Positions 32,907 through 40,546 of a DNA stretch of 40,546 nt are shown here, in pieces (the stretch's first letter is position 1; each line of letters starts with the position of its first letter). The DNA comes from a bacterium. GTDB lineage: Bacteria; Myxococcota_A; UBA9160; SZUA-336. Under the pieces are notes generated by a model that saw nothing but the letters and a program-made list of their open reading frames with translations, did no database searches and was not told where the DNA came from. The position numbers and the translations under genes are program-made. The stretch spans positions 1 to 40,546 of the forward strand of contig JAAELY010000047.1 in assembly GCA_024226335.1 (NCBI GenBank), in the 5' to 3' direction.

Positions 32907-34210
32907 TAGCTCGCGCGGCGGCGCCGGGCGGCGGGCGGCGCGATGGAGCCGTCGTGATCCAGGGCGTACGTCATCAGATTCTTGATGTCGTAGCAGATCT
33001 GCCGAATATCGTGCCCCATGGTCAGATCCAGGTGGCTATTGCCCCGAACCGGACGCCAGAGCAGGTATTCACTCGATGCGCTGCGATACACGTTTCGCGT
33101 CGTACGCACAGAAGCGAGGGGATCCTCGTCGCCGAAGATGATGGCGAGTGGAATGCGAATGCGCGGGAAGGCTGCGGCGATGTCGTGTCTTACTCGATAG
33201 CTCACCAGTTCACCGCGGCGCAGCCAGCGCGCAAACTGCTCGATCGTGGCTCGGGGCTCGTCGGTCCCGCCCTCGCGCAGGAGCGGCCGCAAGGCACCGA
33301 GCGCGACGTTGCGCGGCTGGTAGAGCAGAGGATGGTTGAAGGGAGTCTTGCCGGTGAGCGGTACGTGGACGTTCGTGCGCAGATTGGTTTCCAGCCAGCG
33401 AAACACCCTGCGAAAAGGCAGGCGGTTGAAACGCATGGGGACGAAGGCCTTTGTCGGAGGACTCATGGGCGTCGCCCGCCGCGCGCTGCGTGCTGCCAAG
33501 CGCGCCAGATTCGCTCCAGCCAGTACTGCGTCGATCGCGGGGAAGGCCACCAGCGGCGTCCAGGCAAGAGTCCGCATCCACACGGGCATGCGGGCGAAAT
33601 CCGACGGTGAGCCGATCGTGATCAAGCCCATCAGATCGTCGAACATGGTTCCGTAGGCGTAGCCGAGAATTCCGCCGAGGCTATGGCCACAGAAAAAGAA
33701 CTTCTCGTGCCCGGAAAGGCGCTTGACCGCCTCAGCCGCGGCCGGCAGGTCGTAAAGCAGATACGAGTCCAGATCCCAGGTGTAGTCCACATCCTCGGGC
33801 GGAGCCTTCTTCGCCTTGCGGGCGCGGCGATGCTGAGCCTCGACGCTGCTCTTGCCATGGCCGCGCAACTCGAGCAGGAATACGTCGGCGCCGAAGTACA
33901 GCATGTTCTTGACGAACTGCCCCGCATTCCAGGCGCGCCGATTCTGCGTATAGCCGTGGACAAACAGCAGGGGTACTCCCCAGAGCTGTTGCGGGAACGA
34001 CTGCGGGCGCGGGCGATAGCGCGTCAGCACGAGATGCCAACCGTCTTCGGTTTCGATCGGAATCTCTTCGAGATCGTAGAGATCCGCGAACTCGACCTCG
34101 TCGACGGAGGGTACGGACCAGTGAGCACCGCCGCGAACATCGGCCTGATGCGCGGTTTTCGCACCTCGGGCGCGGCGAGTACGCGCAGTCTGTCGAGCAG
34201 AACGGGTCAC
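32906..34210 (-). CDS. Alpha/beta hydrolase fold protein
   Basis: 434 residues from GTG 34210 with GGGGGGA upstream. The N-terminus is basic and low-complexity (residues ~1-30). The hydrolase fold begins at EIPIETEDGWHLVLTRYRPR, with VPLLFVHGYTQNRRAW, VFLLELRGHGKSS, the nucleophile elbow FFFCGHSLGGILGYAYG (catalytic Ser) and IPLAIIFGDEDPL near the acid. The His is probably that of NSHLDLTMG. There is no signal peptide. It is larger than a minimal esterase and has a cap insertion in the middle (~215-290). Substrate unknown; lipase, acyltransferase or polymer depolymerase are all possible. The stop codon lies at the edge of the adjacent inverted-repeat element. Confidence 0.82.
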   Translation of the reverse strand: MTRSARQTARTRRARGAKTAHQADVRGGAHWSVPSVDEVEFADLYDLEEIPIETEDGWHLVLTRYRPRPQSFPQQLWGVPLLFVHGYTQNRRAWNAGQFVKNMLYFGADVFLLELRGHGKSSVEAQHRRARKAKKAPPEDVDYTWDLDSYLLYDLPAAAEAVKRLSGHEKFFFCGHSLGGILGYAYGTMFDDLMGLITIGSPSDFARMPVWMRTLAWTPLVAFPAIDAVLAGANLARLAARSARRATPMSPPTKAFVPMRFNRLPFRRVFRWLETNLRTNVHVPLTGKTPFNHPLLYQPRNVALGALRPLLREGGTDEPRATIEQFARWLRRGELVSYRVRHDIAAAFPRIRIPLAIIFGDEDPLASVRTTRNVYRSASSEYLLWRPVRGNSHLDLTMGHDIRQICYDIKNLMTYALDHDGSIAPPAARRRRAS

Positions 34211-34311
34211 TTATCCCCCCAACGAGTAGATGCGAAGGTAGCGCGTGCCGGGGTCGGTTCAACGGAGGGACGGGCGCCGTTTCAAGAGTCGTTGCGAGGA
34301 CGTCGCCAGTA

Positions 34312-34701
34312 TCAGCGATAGCCGGGATTCGCGATTGCCAACCGTTCCGCTACATCGAGCCTCAAGTGCTCCAACAGTCGTTCGCGCCAGGGCGAACTCT
34401 CGTCTGCGGCCCCGGAACGAATGCGTTGACACAACTGAACTTCCATCGCCTCGTTGTGTCGATTCAGTTCTTCGGGGTCGACTGTCGACTCGGGTTCTCG
34501 CTCGAGCAGCGCGCACAAACGCGAGTGCCGCTCCGGCAATTGCTCCTGTTCGTTCTCGAGCTCGCGGATCACGATGCCCAGAGCGTTCACCGCCACGCGG
34601 GTGTGGAAACGCTGGACTCCTTCGAGGCCGGGCATCAACTCGTTCTCGAGAAAACCGCTCACTGCCCGCAAGAGATCGTTTCGGCTCGGTCGGTCACCCA
34701 T
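34312..34701 (-). CDS. DUF6285-type small protein
   Basis: 129 residues, entirely helical in pattern. RPSRNDLLRAVSGFLENELM opens it; then RFHTRVAVNALGIVIRELENE and WRERLLEHLRLDVAERLAIANPGYR match the DUF6285 family as I know it (usually next to acyl-CoA dehydrogenases and aminoglycoside-phosphotransferase-like proteins). Function is unknown. Here it sits between an alpha/beta hydrolase and a dienelactone hydrolase, ten bases after the latter, so it may belong to an acyl or aromatic degradation operon. Confidence 0.75.
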   Translation of the reverse strand: MGDRPSRNDLLRAVSGFLENELMPGLEGVQRFHTRVAVNALGIVIRELENEQEQLPERHSRLCALLEREPESTVDPEELNRHNEAMEVQLCQRIRSGAADESSPWRERLLEHLRLDVAERLAIANPGYR

Positions 34702-34710
34702 ACGCGAATT

Positions 34711-35418
34711 CTACGCCTGTAGATGCCGTTCGAAAAATGCGAGGGCGCGTCGCCAGGCATCTTCGCTGGCCTCTGCGCGATACGCCTCCGGACGTGCGTC
34801 ATTCGCGAACGCGTGACCGGCCCCCGGATACGAGACCACCTCGATCTCGTGCGCTGCCCGCAGTGCTTTCAACTGCTCGACGTCGGTCATCGGAATGAAC
34901 TGATCGTCTTCTCCAAACAGCCCGAGCAGTGGACAGCTCAGGCGGCGCAGGGCGTCGAGCGGATGCTCGGGGCTCTGCTCGTCGATGGCATCGGACCGCA
35001 GCATGCCGTACCAGGCAATCGTGGCGCTGATTCCAGCACAGGAGCTCGCAGCCAGGAACGCGTATTTCCCGCCCATGCAGAAGCCGGTCAGCCCGACGCG
35101 CTCCGAAACCTTCTCGCTGGCGTGTAGGAAGTCAATCCCGGCCTGGATGTCCGCGAGGACGCGTTCGTCGGGCAGTTCGCGCATGAACTTGAAAATGCTC
35201 TCGGGACCGCTGATATCCGGCTGGTCCCCGCGCGTGTACAGGTCGAGGGCGAGTGCAGCGTAACCCGCCGCGGCGAGTCGCTTCGCGACGTCGTGGTATT
35301 GCTCGTAGAGTCCGCGAACATCGGGAATCACTACGACACCGGGAACGGGGCGAGCGTGTTCAGGGCCGTAGAAGGCGCCCCGTATCGAGTCTCTCCCGCT
35401 CGGGAACTCGACGATCAC
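34711..35418 (-). CDS. Dienelactone hydrolase family protein
   Basis: 235 residues from GTG 35418, overlapping the methyltransferase stop by 4 bp (GTGA). Single alpha/beta hydrolase domain: VPGVVVIPDVRGLYEQYHDV, LAAAGYAALALDLYTRG, the nucleophile elbow VGLTGFCMGGKYAFLAA with Cys as in true dienelactone hydrolases, PLLGLFGEDDQFIPM with the acid, and VVSYPGAGHAFAND with the catalytic His. Family members open dienelactones in chlorocatechol breakdown or cleave other esters. No other aromatic-degradation gene is in the window. Confidence 0.88.
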   Translation of the reverse strand: MIVEFPSGRDSIRGAFYGPEHARPVPGVVVIPDVRGLYEQYHDVAKRLAAAGYAALALDLYTRGDQPDISGPESIFKFMRELPDERVLADIQAGIDFLHASEKVSERVGLTGFCMGGKYAFLAASSCAGISATIAWYGMLRSDAIDEQSPEHPLDALRRLSCPLLGLFGEDDQFIPMTDVEQLKALRAAHEIEVVSYPGAGHAFANDARPEAYRAEASEDAWRRALAFFERHLQA

Positions 35419-36020
35419 CGCTCCAGATCGTCCCGCTTCCAGACATAGATCTTCATCGGGGGGAGGTTCCAGAAACCGCTGTGGGTTTCGGGGCGGCCGA
35501 AGACGGGCTCGGCAACCCGCGCGACTGCGCTGCGAAACTGGTAGGCGACGAAACGGCCGGTCGGACTCAAAACGCGGCGCGCAGCCTCGAGAGTCTGACG
35601 TCCGACACCCTTCTCCAGGGTCGAAAACGGAATGCCGGAGACGACGAGATCGGCCTCGCTCTCACCTGCCGCGGACAGCGCTTCTTCGATCTCGGTCGCG
35701 CTGCTCTCTGAAACATGGAGACGCGGATCCGGATACGTGTTGCGCAGCATCTCGACGAAGCGGCGATTGATCTCGATCGCAATCAACTTGCCGTCCTTGG
35801 GCATGTGCTCGAGAGTTGGCCGAGTCAACACGCCCGTACCCGGACCGAGTTCGACGATCACGCGCGAATTGGCCACGTCTCCGCACTCCAGCACGCGGCG
35901 CGTGAGGAACTTTGAACTGGGGATGACGGAACCGACTTCTTTGGGGTTTTTCAGGAATCCTCTGAAGAACTCCATTTTCCCCTTTGGGCTCGTTGTCTTC
36001 TCGACACGAATGCTCGCCAT
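35415..36020 (-). CDS. Class I SAM-dependent methyltransferase, phospholipid N-methyltransferase-like
   Basis: 201 residues from ATG 36020 (GAGGCGG upstream). MEFFRGFLKNPKEVGSVIPS, then SKFLTRRVLE, is the entry segment typical of PmtA-like phospholipid methyltransferases. SAM motif I is VIVELGPGTGVLTRP near residue 49; LIAIEINRRFVEMLRNTYP (acidic ribose contact) and ADLVVSGIPFSTLEKG follow. It is also related to KsgA/Erm rRNA dimethylases but lacks their C-terminal domain. A possible role is methylation of phosphatidylethanolamine; substrate inferred only. A longer upstream frame is not protein-like. Confidence 0.8.
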   Translation of the reverse strand: MASIRVEKTTSPKGKMEFFRGFLKNPKEVGSVIPSSKFLTRRVLECGDVANSRVIVELGPGTGVLTRPTLEHMPKDGKLIAIEINRRFVEMLRNTYPDPRLHVSESSATEIEEALSAAGESEADLVVSGIPFSTLEKGVGRQTLEAARRVLSPTGRFVAYQFRSAVARVAEPVFGRPETHSGFWNLPPMKIYVWKRDDLER

Positions 36021-36096
36021 TTGGTTCCGCCTCTGATTCGCTTCTGTTGGGACTGCCTCGGGGACTCCGGGCTTGTATCCCGCTAATCCGGGCGCG

Positions 36097-36855
36097 TCAA
36101 CCGGTGGCCTCGGATCTTTCTTCGCCAGCGTCCGCACCGCACTCGAAACCCGACAGGACGAGTTCCGAAAAACGGTGCAGGAGATCCCTGAGCGAGCGCT
36201 CAGCGACCTCCTGATCTCGCGCCTCCATCGCAATGGCCAGGCGGAGGATCAGTGGACGCAGTGCATGGCGTTGAGGCTCCCGGACCGCGGCCCCCTGGCG
36301 AAAACCGCGTTCTTCGAAGAAGCGGCTGGTCGAATTTGCCAGGATCAACAACACCCGGTTTCCGCTCAGGTCTGCGAGCATCACCTGTAGGTTGCGCAAC
36401 GCATCGGCGAATTGCAGTTCGGACAACTCCGGAGAAGCCGCTGAGCGCAACTCGGCGATCGCCCCCTCGATCTGCGAAGGCGTGGCGCGTTCGATCGCCA
36501 GCCGCAGGATGCCCGGAGCGACGGCCTCACGCATCTCCAGAAGATCGCGAATCAACGGCAGATTGGGTTGCCCCTCCGGGAAAAGCATCTTCCAGACCAC
36601 GTCGAAGCTCGCGTGTCGCGCGTCTCGCACGGTCGTACCCGATCCCTGTTGAACATCCACCAGCCCGAGTTGTTCCAGCTTCTTCAACGCTTCCCGTACA
36701 GAGCTGCGATTGACGCGCAGCTTGACGGCGAGTTCGCGTTCCGGGGGCAGGCGATCACCGGGCTGGAGCGAGCCGTCGAAGATCTGCGACTGGATGCTCG
36801 CCGCCACCTCGTCAGGCAGGACTCGACGCGGAGTTGGCGCATCGATCGACTTCAC
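36097..36855 (-). CDS. FadR/GntR-family transcriptional regulator
   Basis: 252 residues from GTG 36855, which follows AAAGGGGGAAGG. N-terminal winged helix: VLPDEVAASIQSQIFDGSLQ, PGDRLPPERELAVKLRVNRS, then SSVREALKKLEQLGLVDVQQ, GSGTTVRD. The C-terminal FCD-type helical ligand domain covers residues ~85-235, with LIRDLLEMREAVAPGILRLA and the His-rich ALRPLILRLAIAMEARDQEV. Such regulators respond to acyl-CoAs, lactate or other organic acids. It is divergent from the dehydrogenase at 37045, across about 190 bp that should hold the operator; no clear TGGT/ACCA-type repeat was found. Confidence 0.9.
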   Translation of the reverse strand: MKSIDAPTPRRVLPDEVAASIQSQIFDGSLQPGDRLPPERELAVKLRVNRSSVREALKKLEQLGLVDVQQGSGTTVRDARHASFDVVWKMLFPEGQPNLPLIRDLLEMREAVAPGILRLAIERATPSQIEGAIAELRSAASPELSELQFADALRNLQVMLADLSGNRVLLILANSTSRFFEERGFRQGAAVREPQRHALRPLILRLAIAMEARDQEVAERSLRDLLHRFSELVLSGFECGADAGEERSEATG

Positions 36856-37044
36856 CCCTTCCCCCTTTGCACTGTACGCGTGTATCAGACTCCCGGCTGG
36901 CCACACTGTCAAATCGCGTTCCTCGACGGGGAAGCGGGAAAATCAGTGGGGCTTGAAGCAAACCGGCTCAGGCTTCATCATGCTCCACTCCCCACACGCG
37001 TGACCCATCCGGGTGTCCGCGCAAATCCCCCCAGGAGTAAAGCG

Positions 37045-38202
37045 ATGGCCAGAGCCTACTCAATCAGCGCAGATTCGATCGCAGCCGAGCGCGAGCGCGT
37101 CGGCGACGACATGAACAAGTTCGATATTTCCCGCGTCGTTCAGCTCGACGAACTCGAACTCGCCAAGATGCAGGCAAAGGACGTTCATCTGCGCATCCTC
37201 GCGGTTTCGGCGGAGCACAACGTCGACCACGCGGCACTCGCCGACACGGTCGACATCGCGGACCAGCGCGGCGGAAAGATCTTTCCAGGAAATTCGGCAG
37301 TTGGTGAAGTGATGGCGGTGGGAAGCGACGTAACTCGCTTCAAGCCGGGCGACATCGTGCTCACACACTGCAATGGCGACCCCGATCGCTTCGGCTTTCC
37401 CCTGAAGATCTGGGCGTACGACCAGCCGGACTCGGTGGGCTGGTACGCGGAGGAAGCCGTGGTCGGCGAGTGGCAGCTCATCCAGGCACCTCTGGACTGT
37501 GGACTGGACTTCTGGCAGATCGCCGCGCTGCCACTTCGCGCACCGACGGCCTACCATCTGTGGCGACGGGCGATCGGAATGTTCCGGGTCAAGATCCCGT
37601 ACGAGCGCATGGCCCGAATCAACGTGATGGGCTTTGGCGGTGGTGTGAGTGAACTGTTCTTGATGCTCGCCAAGGCTGAAGGGCACGACGCCTTCTTCTG
37701 TTCCGGCAGCCCGGAACGGCGCGCGGCTCTCGAGAAGCAGGGGATCGTCGGAATCGATCAGAAAGCGTTCAACCGCTTCGCAAGCCGCGATGACGTGAAA
37801 GCCTTCTCGAAAGAAGTCAAGAAATTGACCGGCGGTGAGGGTATGCACGCGGTCTGCGATATGTTGCGCGGACCGGTCTTCGGAGCTGGTCTCGCGGCAG
37901 CCGCTCGCGGCGGCGTCAACGTGAGTGCGGGCTGGCAACTCTCCCAGGCCGTCAACTACAACAGCACGATCATGTCGATGAAGCAGGTGACGATCGATCA
38001 CACGCACTACGAAACACTCGAAGGATGTGCAGCGGCTACCGAACTCTACGGTGCCGTGTTCAAGCCGACCGTGCACAAAGAAGTCTACTCGTTCGCGGAT
38101 CTACCGCGCGCAGTTCACGAGATGCACCTGAACACGCAGACAGGAATCCCGATCGTACGGGTCGCCGAGGACATGCCCAAGGTCGTTTCGAAACTGCTCT
38201 GA
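37045..38202 (+). CDS. MDR-superfamily dehydrogenase resembling crotonyl-CoA carboxylase/reductase
   Basis: 385 residues from ATG 37045 with AGGAG seven bases upstream. The medium-chain reductase GroES-like part includes FPGNSAVGEVMAVGSDVTRF and KPGDIVLTHCNGDP. IWAYDQPDSVGWYAEEAVVG and PLRAPTAYHLWRR follow, an order and spacing (HCN, then IW-Y-PD, then TAY) seen in crotonyl-CoA carboxylase/reductase. The NAD(P) site is INVMGFGGGVSELFLMLAKA. Zinc ligands are not evident. A role in the ethylmalonyl-CoA route would fit the mutase at 9.7 kb, but acryloyl-CoA reductase or another alcohol dehydrogenase-like activity is possible. Divergent from a FadR-type regulator. Confidence 0.75.
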   Translation: MARAYSISADSIAAERERVGDDMNKFDISRVVQLDELELAKMQAKDVHLRILAVSAEHNVDHAALADTVDIADQRGGKIFPGNSAVGEVMAVGSDVTRFKPGDIVLTHCNGDPDRFGFPLKIWAYDQPDSVGWYAEEAVVGEWQLIQAPLDCGLDFWQIAALPLRAPTAYHLWRRAIGMFRVKIPYERMARINVMGFGGGVSELFLMLAKAEGHDAFFCSGSPERRAALEKQGIVGIDQKAFNRFASRDDVKAFSKEVKKLTGGEGMHAVCDMLRGPVFGAGLAAAARGGVNVSAGWQLSQAVNYNSTIMSMKQVTIDHTHYETLEGCAAATELYGAVFKPTVHKEVYSFADLPRAVHEMHLNTQTGIPIVRVAEDMPKVVSKLL

Positions 38203-38232
38203 AGGACCTCAGTCCGACATTCTCCGCAGCGG

Positions 38233-38772
38233 TCAGCGGCTCTTCGGTCTCGCGTAGTCGGAACGATCGCTGATACTCTCCGAGAAGTAGCCTTCGGGAA
38301 AGCGCTTTTCCAGCAAGGCCAGCGCCTGGTCGAGGTCCCGCGGACTGTCTCCGAACATCTCGGGACGGGCTGCGGCGGCCGCGCTGCGAATCGGCAACAC
38401 GGCCACCCTCACGTCGCCGACCGAGCGCGCCACCTCTGGGAACTTCGCGAGGTCGGGATTCGCCCTGGAATACGCGCTGATCTCGGTGACGAGTTCGAGC
38501 AGGCTCATGATGTCCTTCTCGAGCTGTGCCAGATCGTCGTGCCAGAGTTTCGGATTCTCGACAGCCGCACGAATCACGTCCCGTTGTTTGAGCACGCTTG
38601 GCCAGAGTTCGGCGGGTTCTCGGGGATTCGCATACTTCTCGATCGGATTCTGCTCCGCAGATTCGCTCTCATCTCCGGGCGTTTCGACCGCAGCGGGCTC
38701 GCAACCGGACGAAAGCAGGAGAAACGGAAGCACGACACACAACCAAGGTTTCATCAGCCCGCACGATTTCAT
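38233..38772 (-). CDS. Lipoprotein of unknown function
   Basis: 179 residues. Two ATGs are close together; 38772 has GAGGAG at the right distance (7 bases), while 38778 is too near it. The signal sequence MKPWLCVVLPFLLLSSGCEP ends in a lipobox. The mature part begins with an acidic linker (PGDESESAEQNPIEK), then helical sequence (ELWPSVLKQRDVIRAAVENP, LAQLEKDIMSLLELVTEISA, PRDLDQALALLEKRF). No family recognised. It is 30 bp from the convergent end of the dehydrogenase gene and divergent from the acyl-CoA ligase gene. Confidence 0.72.
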   Translation of the reverse strand: MKSCGLMKPWLCVVLPFLLLSSGCEPAAVETPGDESESAEQNPIEKYANPREPAELWPSVLKQRDVIRAAVENPKLWHDDLAQLEKDIMSLLELVTEISAYSRANPDLAKFPEVARSVGDVRVAVLPIRSAAAAARPEMFGDSPRDLDQALALLEKRFPEGYFSESISDRSDYARPKSR

Positions 38773-38923
38773 TTCCATTCTCCTCGATGACCGCGGTGCG
38801 CCCGCAGTCCGGACGACGCAGCTTATCGCGCTGTGATCTGGCCGCCAAGCCCGGGCCTGCACAGGGCAAGCCTTTGATAGACTCTTTGGAGATAGACCTC
38901 TCCAGGTCCCGGAGGATTTGAAG

Positions 38924-40411
38924 TTGGCCCTGAATCTCGGTTCGATCCTGGCGACGAGCGCGCGCGACCGCGCAGATCATCCGGCCATCCGCTTGAATGA
39001 CCGGCAGATCAACTACAGCGAACTCGATCGAGCCGCCCGTGGCGTAGCTGCGGGATTGAGGAGTCGGGGCCTCGAGCCGGGAGACCACGTCAGTCTCATG
39101 GTGCCCAACGTACCGGAGTTCACGATCGCCTATTTCGGGATCCTGTACGCCGGTTGCACGGTCGTTCCGCTGAACGTGCTGCTGACGGCTCCCGAGGTCG
39201 AGTATCACCTGACCGACTCCGATTCCAAGCTCTTGATTGCGCACTCGATGTTCGGACCGCCCGCCTCTGCAGGTGCGACTGCGCTCGGAGTCGAGGTCAT
39301 ATGGGCAGACGAGGGCTCGCCGAGTCTCCAGGAACTCGCGGCCTCTAAGCCCGTCGAGTTCCCGATGGCAACCCACGAGAACGACACCGCCGTGATCCTG
39401 TACACCTCAGGAACCACGGGGAAGCCCAAGGGTGCAGAGCTCTCCCACTCAAACTTGTTGCTGAATTGCTCCGCCGTCGTGCCCAGGCTCCTGCCTCTTG
39501 CGACAGACGATGTGGCCCTCGCCACGCTCCCGCTGTTCCATTCATTTGGCCAGACGTGCATCCAGAATGCGACGATCGCGGCCGGTGGCACGATGACCCT
39601 GCTTCCGCGTTTCACACCCGAAGATGCGCTCGAGATCATGCAGCGGGACCGCGTCACGCTGTTCGCCGGTGTCCCCACCATGTATTTCGCCATCCTGAAT
39701 CACGAAGGCGGCGAGAATTACGACCTGTCGAGTCTGCGTTACTGCATGACGGGAGGCGCGGCGATGCCCGTCGAAGTCATGCACTCGTTCGAAAAGAAGT
39801 ACCCGGTGAAGATCCTCGAAGGCTACGGCCTGTCCGAAACATCGCCGGTGGCCAGCTTCAATCGACTCGACAAACCCCGCATACCCGGATCGATCGGTTA
39901 TCCGGTCTGGGGTGTGGAACTCGCGATCTTCGACGAGAAGGACCAACCGGTACCGGAGGGTGAGCCAGGCGAGATCTGCATCCGCGGCCACAACATCATG
40001 AAGGGTTACTTCCAACGCCCGGAAGCCAGCGAAGAAGCTCTGCGCAATGGCTGGTTCCATTCGGGCGACGTCGGCATTCGCGACGCGGACGGATCCTACC
40101 GGATCGTCGATCGCAAGAAAGACATGATCATTCGCGGAGGCTTCAACGTCTACCCACGAGAGATCGAAGAGGTCCTGTACGCACACCCGGCCATCGCGGA
40201 AGCCGCAGTTATCGGCGTCGAACACGAGCGACACGGCGAGGAGATCAAGGCGGTGGTCGCTCTCGCACCCGGGCAATCGGCGAGTGAAGAAGAACTGATC
40301 GCGTACTCGAAGGAACGGCTTGCCGCCTACAAGTATCCGCGCAGCTTCCAGTTCCTGGACGAACTACCCAAGGGCCCCACCGGCAAGATCCTGAAACGGG
40401 AACTCAGCTAG
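38924..40411 (+). CDS. Long-chain acyl-CoA ligase (AMP-forming)
   Basis: 495 residues from TTG 38924, eight bases after GGAGG; a TTG at 38918 is only two bases from it. ANL-superfamily enzyme that activates a carboxylic acid to acyl-AMP and then acyl-CoA. Motifs: AVILYTSGTTGKPKGAELSH (A3), LPLFHSFGQ, EGYGLSETSP (A5), GWFHSGDVGIRD (A7), VDRKKDMIIRGGFNVYPREI (A8), and PKGPTGKILKREL (A10 lysine). Chain-length preference is not readable from this. There is no membrane segment. The stop codon TAG forms part of a CTAG immediately followed by possible insertion-sequence end sequence. Confidence 0.9.
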   Translation: MALNLGSILATSARDRADHPAIRLNDRQINYSELDRAARGVAAGLRSRGLEPGDHVSLMVPNVPEFTIAYFGILYAGCTVVPLNVLLTAPEVEYHLTDSDSKLLIAHSMFGPPASAGATALGVEVIWADEGSPSLQELAASKPVEFPMATHENDTAVILYTSGTTGKPKGAELSHSNLLLNCSAVVPRLLPLATDDVALATLPLFHSFGQTCIQNATIAAGGTMTLLPRFTPEDALEIMQRDRVTLFAGVPTMYFAILNHEGGENYDLSSLRYCMTGGAAMPVEVMHSFEKKYPVKILEGYGLSETSPVASFNRLDKPRIPGSIGYPVWGVELAIFDEKDQPVPEGEPGEICIRGHNIMKGYFQRPEASEEALRNGWFHSGDVGIRDADGSYRIVDRKKDMIIRGGFNVYPREIEEVLYAHPAIAEAAVIGVEHERHGEEIKAVVALAPGQSASEEELIAYSKERLAAYKYPRSFQFLDELPKGPTGKILKRELS

Positions 40412-40546
40412 GGAACCTCTGCACAGGGAGGCTGCGGCTGCGAAGCGCGATGCATCCGCCTGCGCTGCGTCGCGCGACCCTCTGCAGATCTACGGATCTG
40501 CGATCGGATCACCCTTCTTGCTCAGGCGGCGACTCCCGCTTCTCGC
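40412..40546. other. Right-edge sequence resembling an insertion sequence end
   Basis: Begins GGAACCTCTGCACAGGGAGG directly after CTAG (40408-40411). A hairpin GCAGATC, TACG, GATCTGC lies at 40484-40501. On the minus strand a short frame enters from the right and stops at 40522-40524 (reading REAGVAA). This layout fits the end of an IS5-type element with a YTAR target, but the other end lies outside the window. Confidence 0.25.

Noticed and set aside
36876-37002. Two ACGCGTG words as a firm FadR operator
   Set aside because: Only seven bases, common in GC-rich DNA, and unlike known FadR/GntR TGGT-ACCA sites; kept only as a suggestion.
1-40546. CRISPR arrays, tRNA or rRNA genes, prophage or plasmid genes
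   Set aside because: No regularly spaced repeats, cloverleaf sequence, rRNA segments, integrase or replication genes were seen.

Overview
The window is GC-rich Gram-negative DNA with lipoproteins, a TAT-exported redox subunit, c-type cytochromes, a flagellar stator and B12-dependent acyl-CoA metabolism. The best fit is an aerobic, motile, heterotrophic bacterium of the old Deltaproteobacteria type (Myxococcota, Desulfobacterota or a related lineage). No rRNA gene or other taxonomic marker is present, so the assignment stays loose. Genes are densely packed, with many 1-14 bp overlaps and frequent GTG and TTG starts. I saw no tRNA, rRNA, CRISPR array or phage.

Layout. 1-2.0 kb: DNA polymerase IV (cut by the left edge) and an SPFH/prohibitin-like exported protein. 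2.2-4.7 kb: a sensorless histidine kinase overlapping khtT, then khtU, a K+/H+ antiporter system. 4.8-7.0 kb: an exported glycine-rich repeat protein, BolA, a ~730 bp stretch with no convincing gene, and a CcmH-like cytochrome c maturation protein. 7.1-9.6 kb: motA, motB and an overlapping gene ending in a degenerate receiver domain. 9.7-13.7 kb: a B12 block with an ethylmalonyl-CoA-mutase-type mutase and its MeaB GTPase, facing pyrE and a cob(I)alamin adenosyltransferase. 13.7-19.5 kb: GH36 alpha-galactosidase, a metallothionein-like protein, a large FG-GAP/VCBS protein, a cytochrome c lipoprotein and hisI. 19.5-24.6 kb: one 1695-residue acyl-CoA carboxylase carrying biotin carboxylase, biotin carrier and carboxyltransferase on a single chain, with a central region like that of eukaryotic acetyl-CoA carboxylase. 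24.7-32.0 kb: the six-gene actABCDEF operon for alternative complex III. 32.1-40.4 kb: histidine phosphatase, a 162 bp inverted-repeat element, alpha/beta hydrolase, DUF6285 protein, dienelactone hydrolase, a methyltransferase, a FadR-type regulator divergent from a crotonyl-CoA-reductase-like dehydrogenase, a lipoprotein and an acyl-CoA ligase.

How the genes fit together. The adenosyltransferase makes the cofactor, MeaB protects or loads the mutase, and the fused carboxylase, the dehydrogenase and the acyl-CoA ligase fit C3-C5 acyl-CoA or fatty-acid metabolism. Alternative complex III would pass quinol electrons to a cytochrome c or oxidase encoded elsewhere. KhtTU with its kinase suggests K+ or pH/electrophile stress control. 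The most unusual items are the eukaryote-like fused carboxylase, the MITE-like element sitting on a stop codon, the kinase-KhtTU coupling, the stator-linked pseudo-receiver, and the CcmH with a CX6C motif in place of the usual CXXC.
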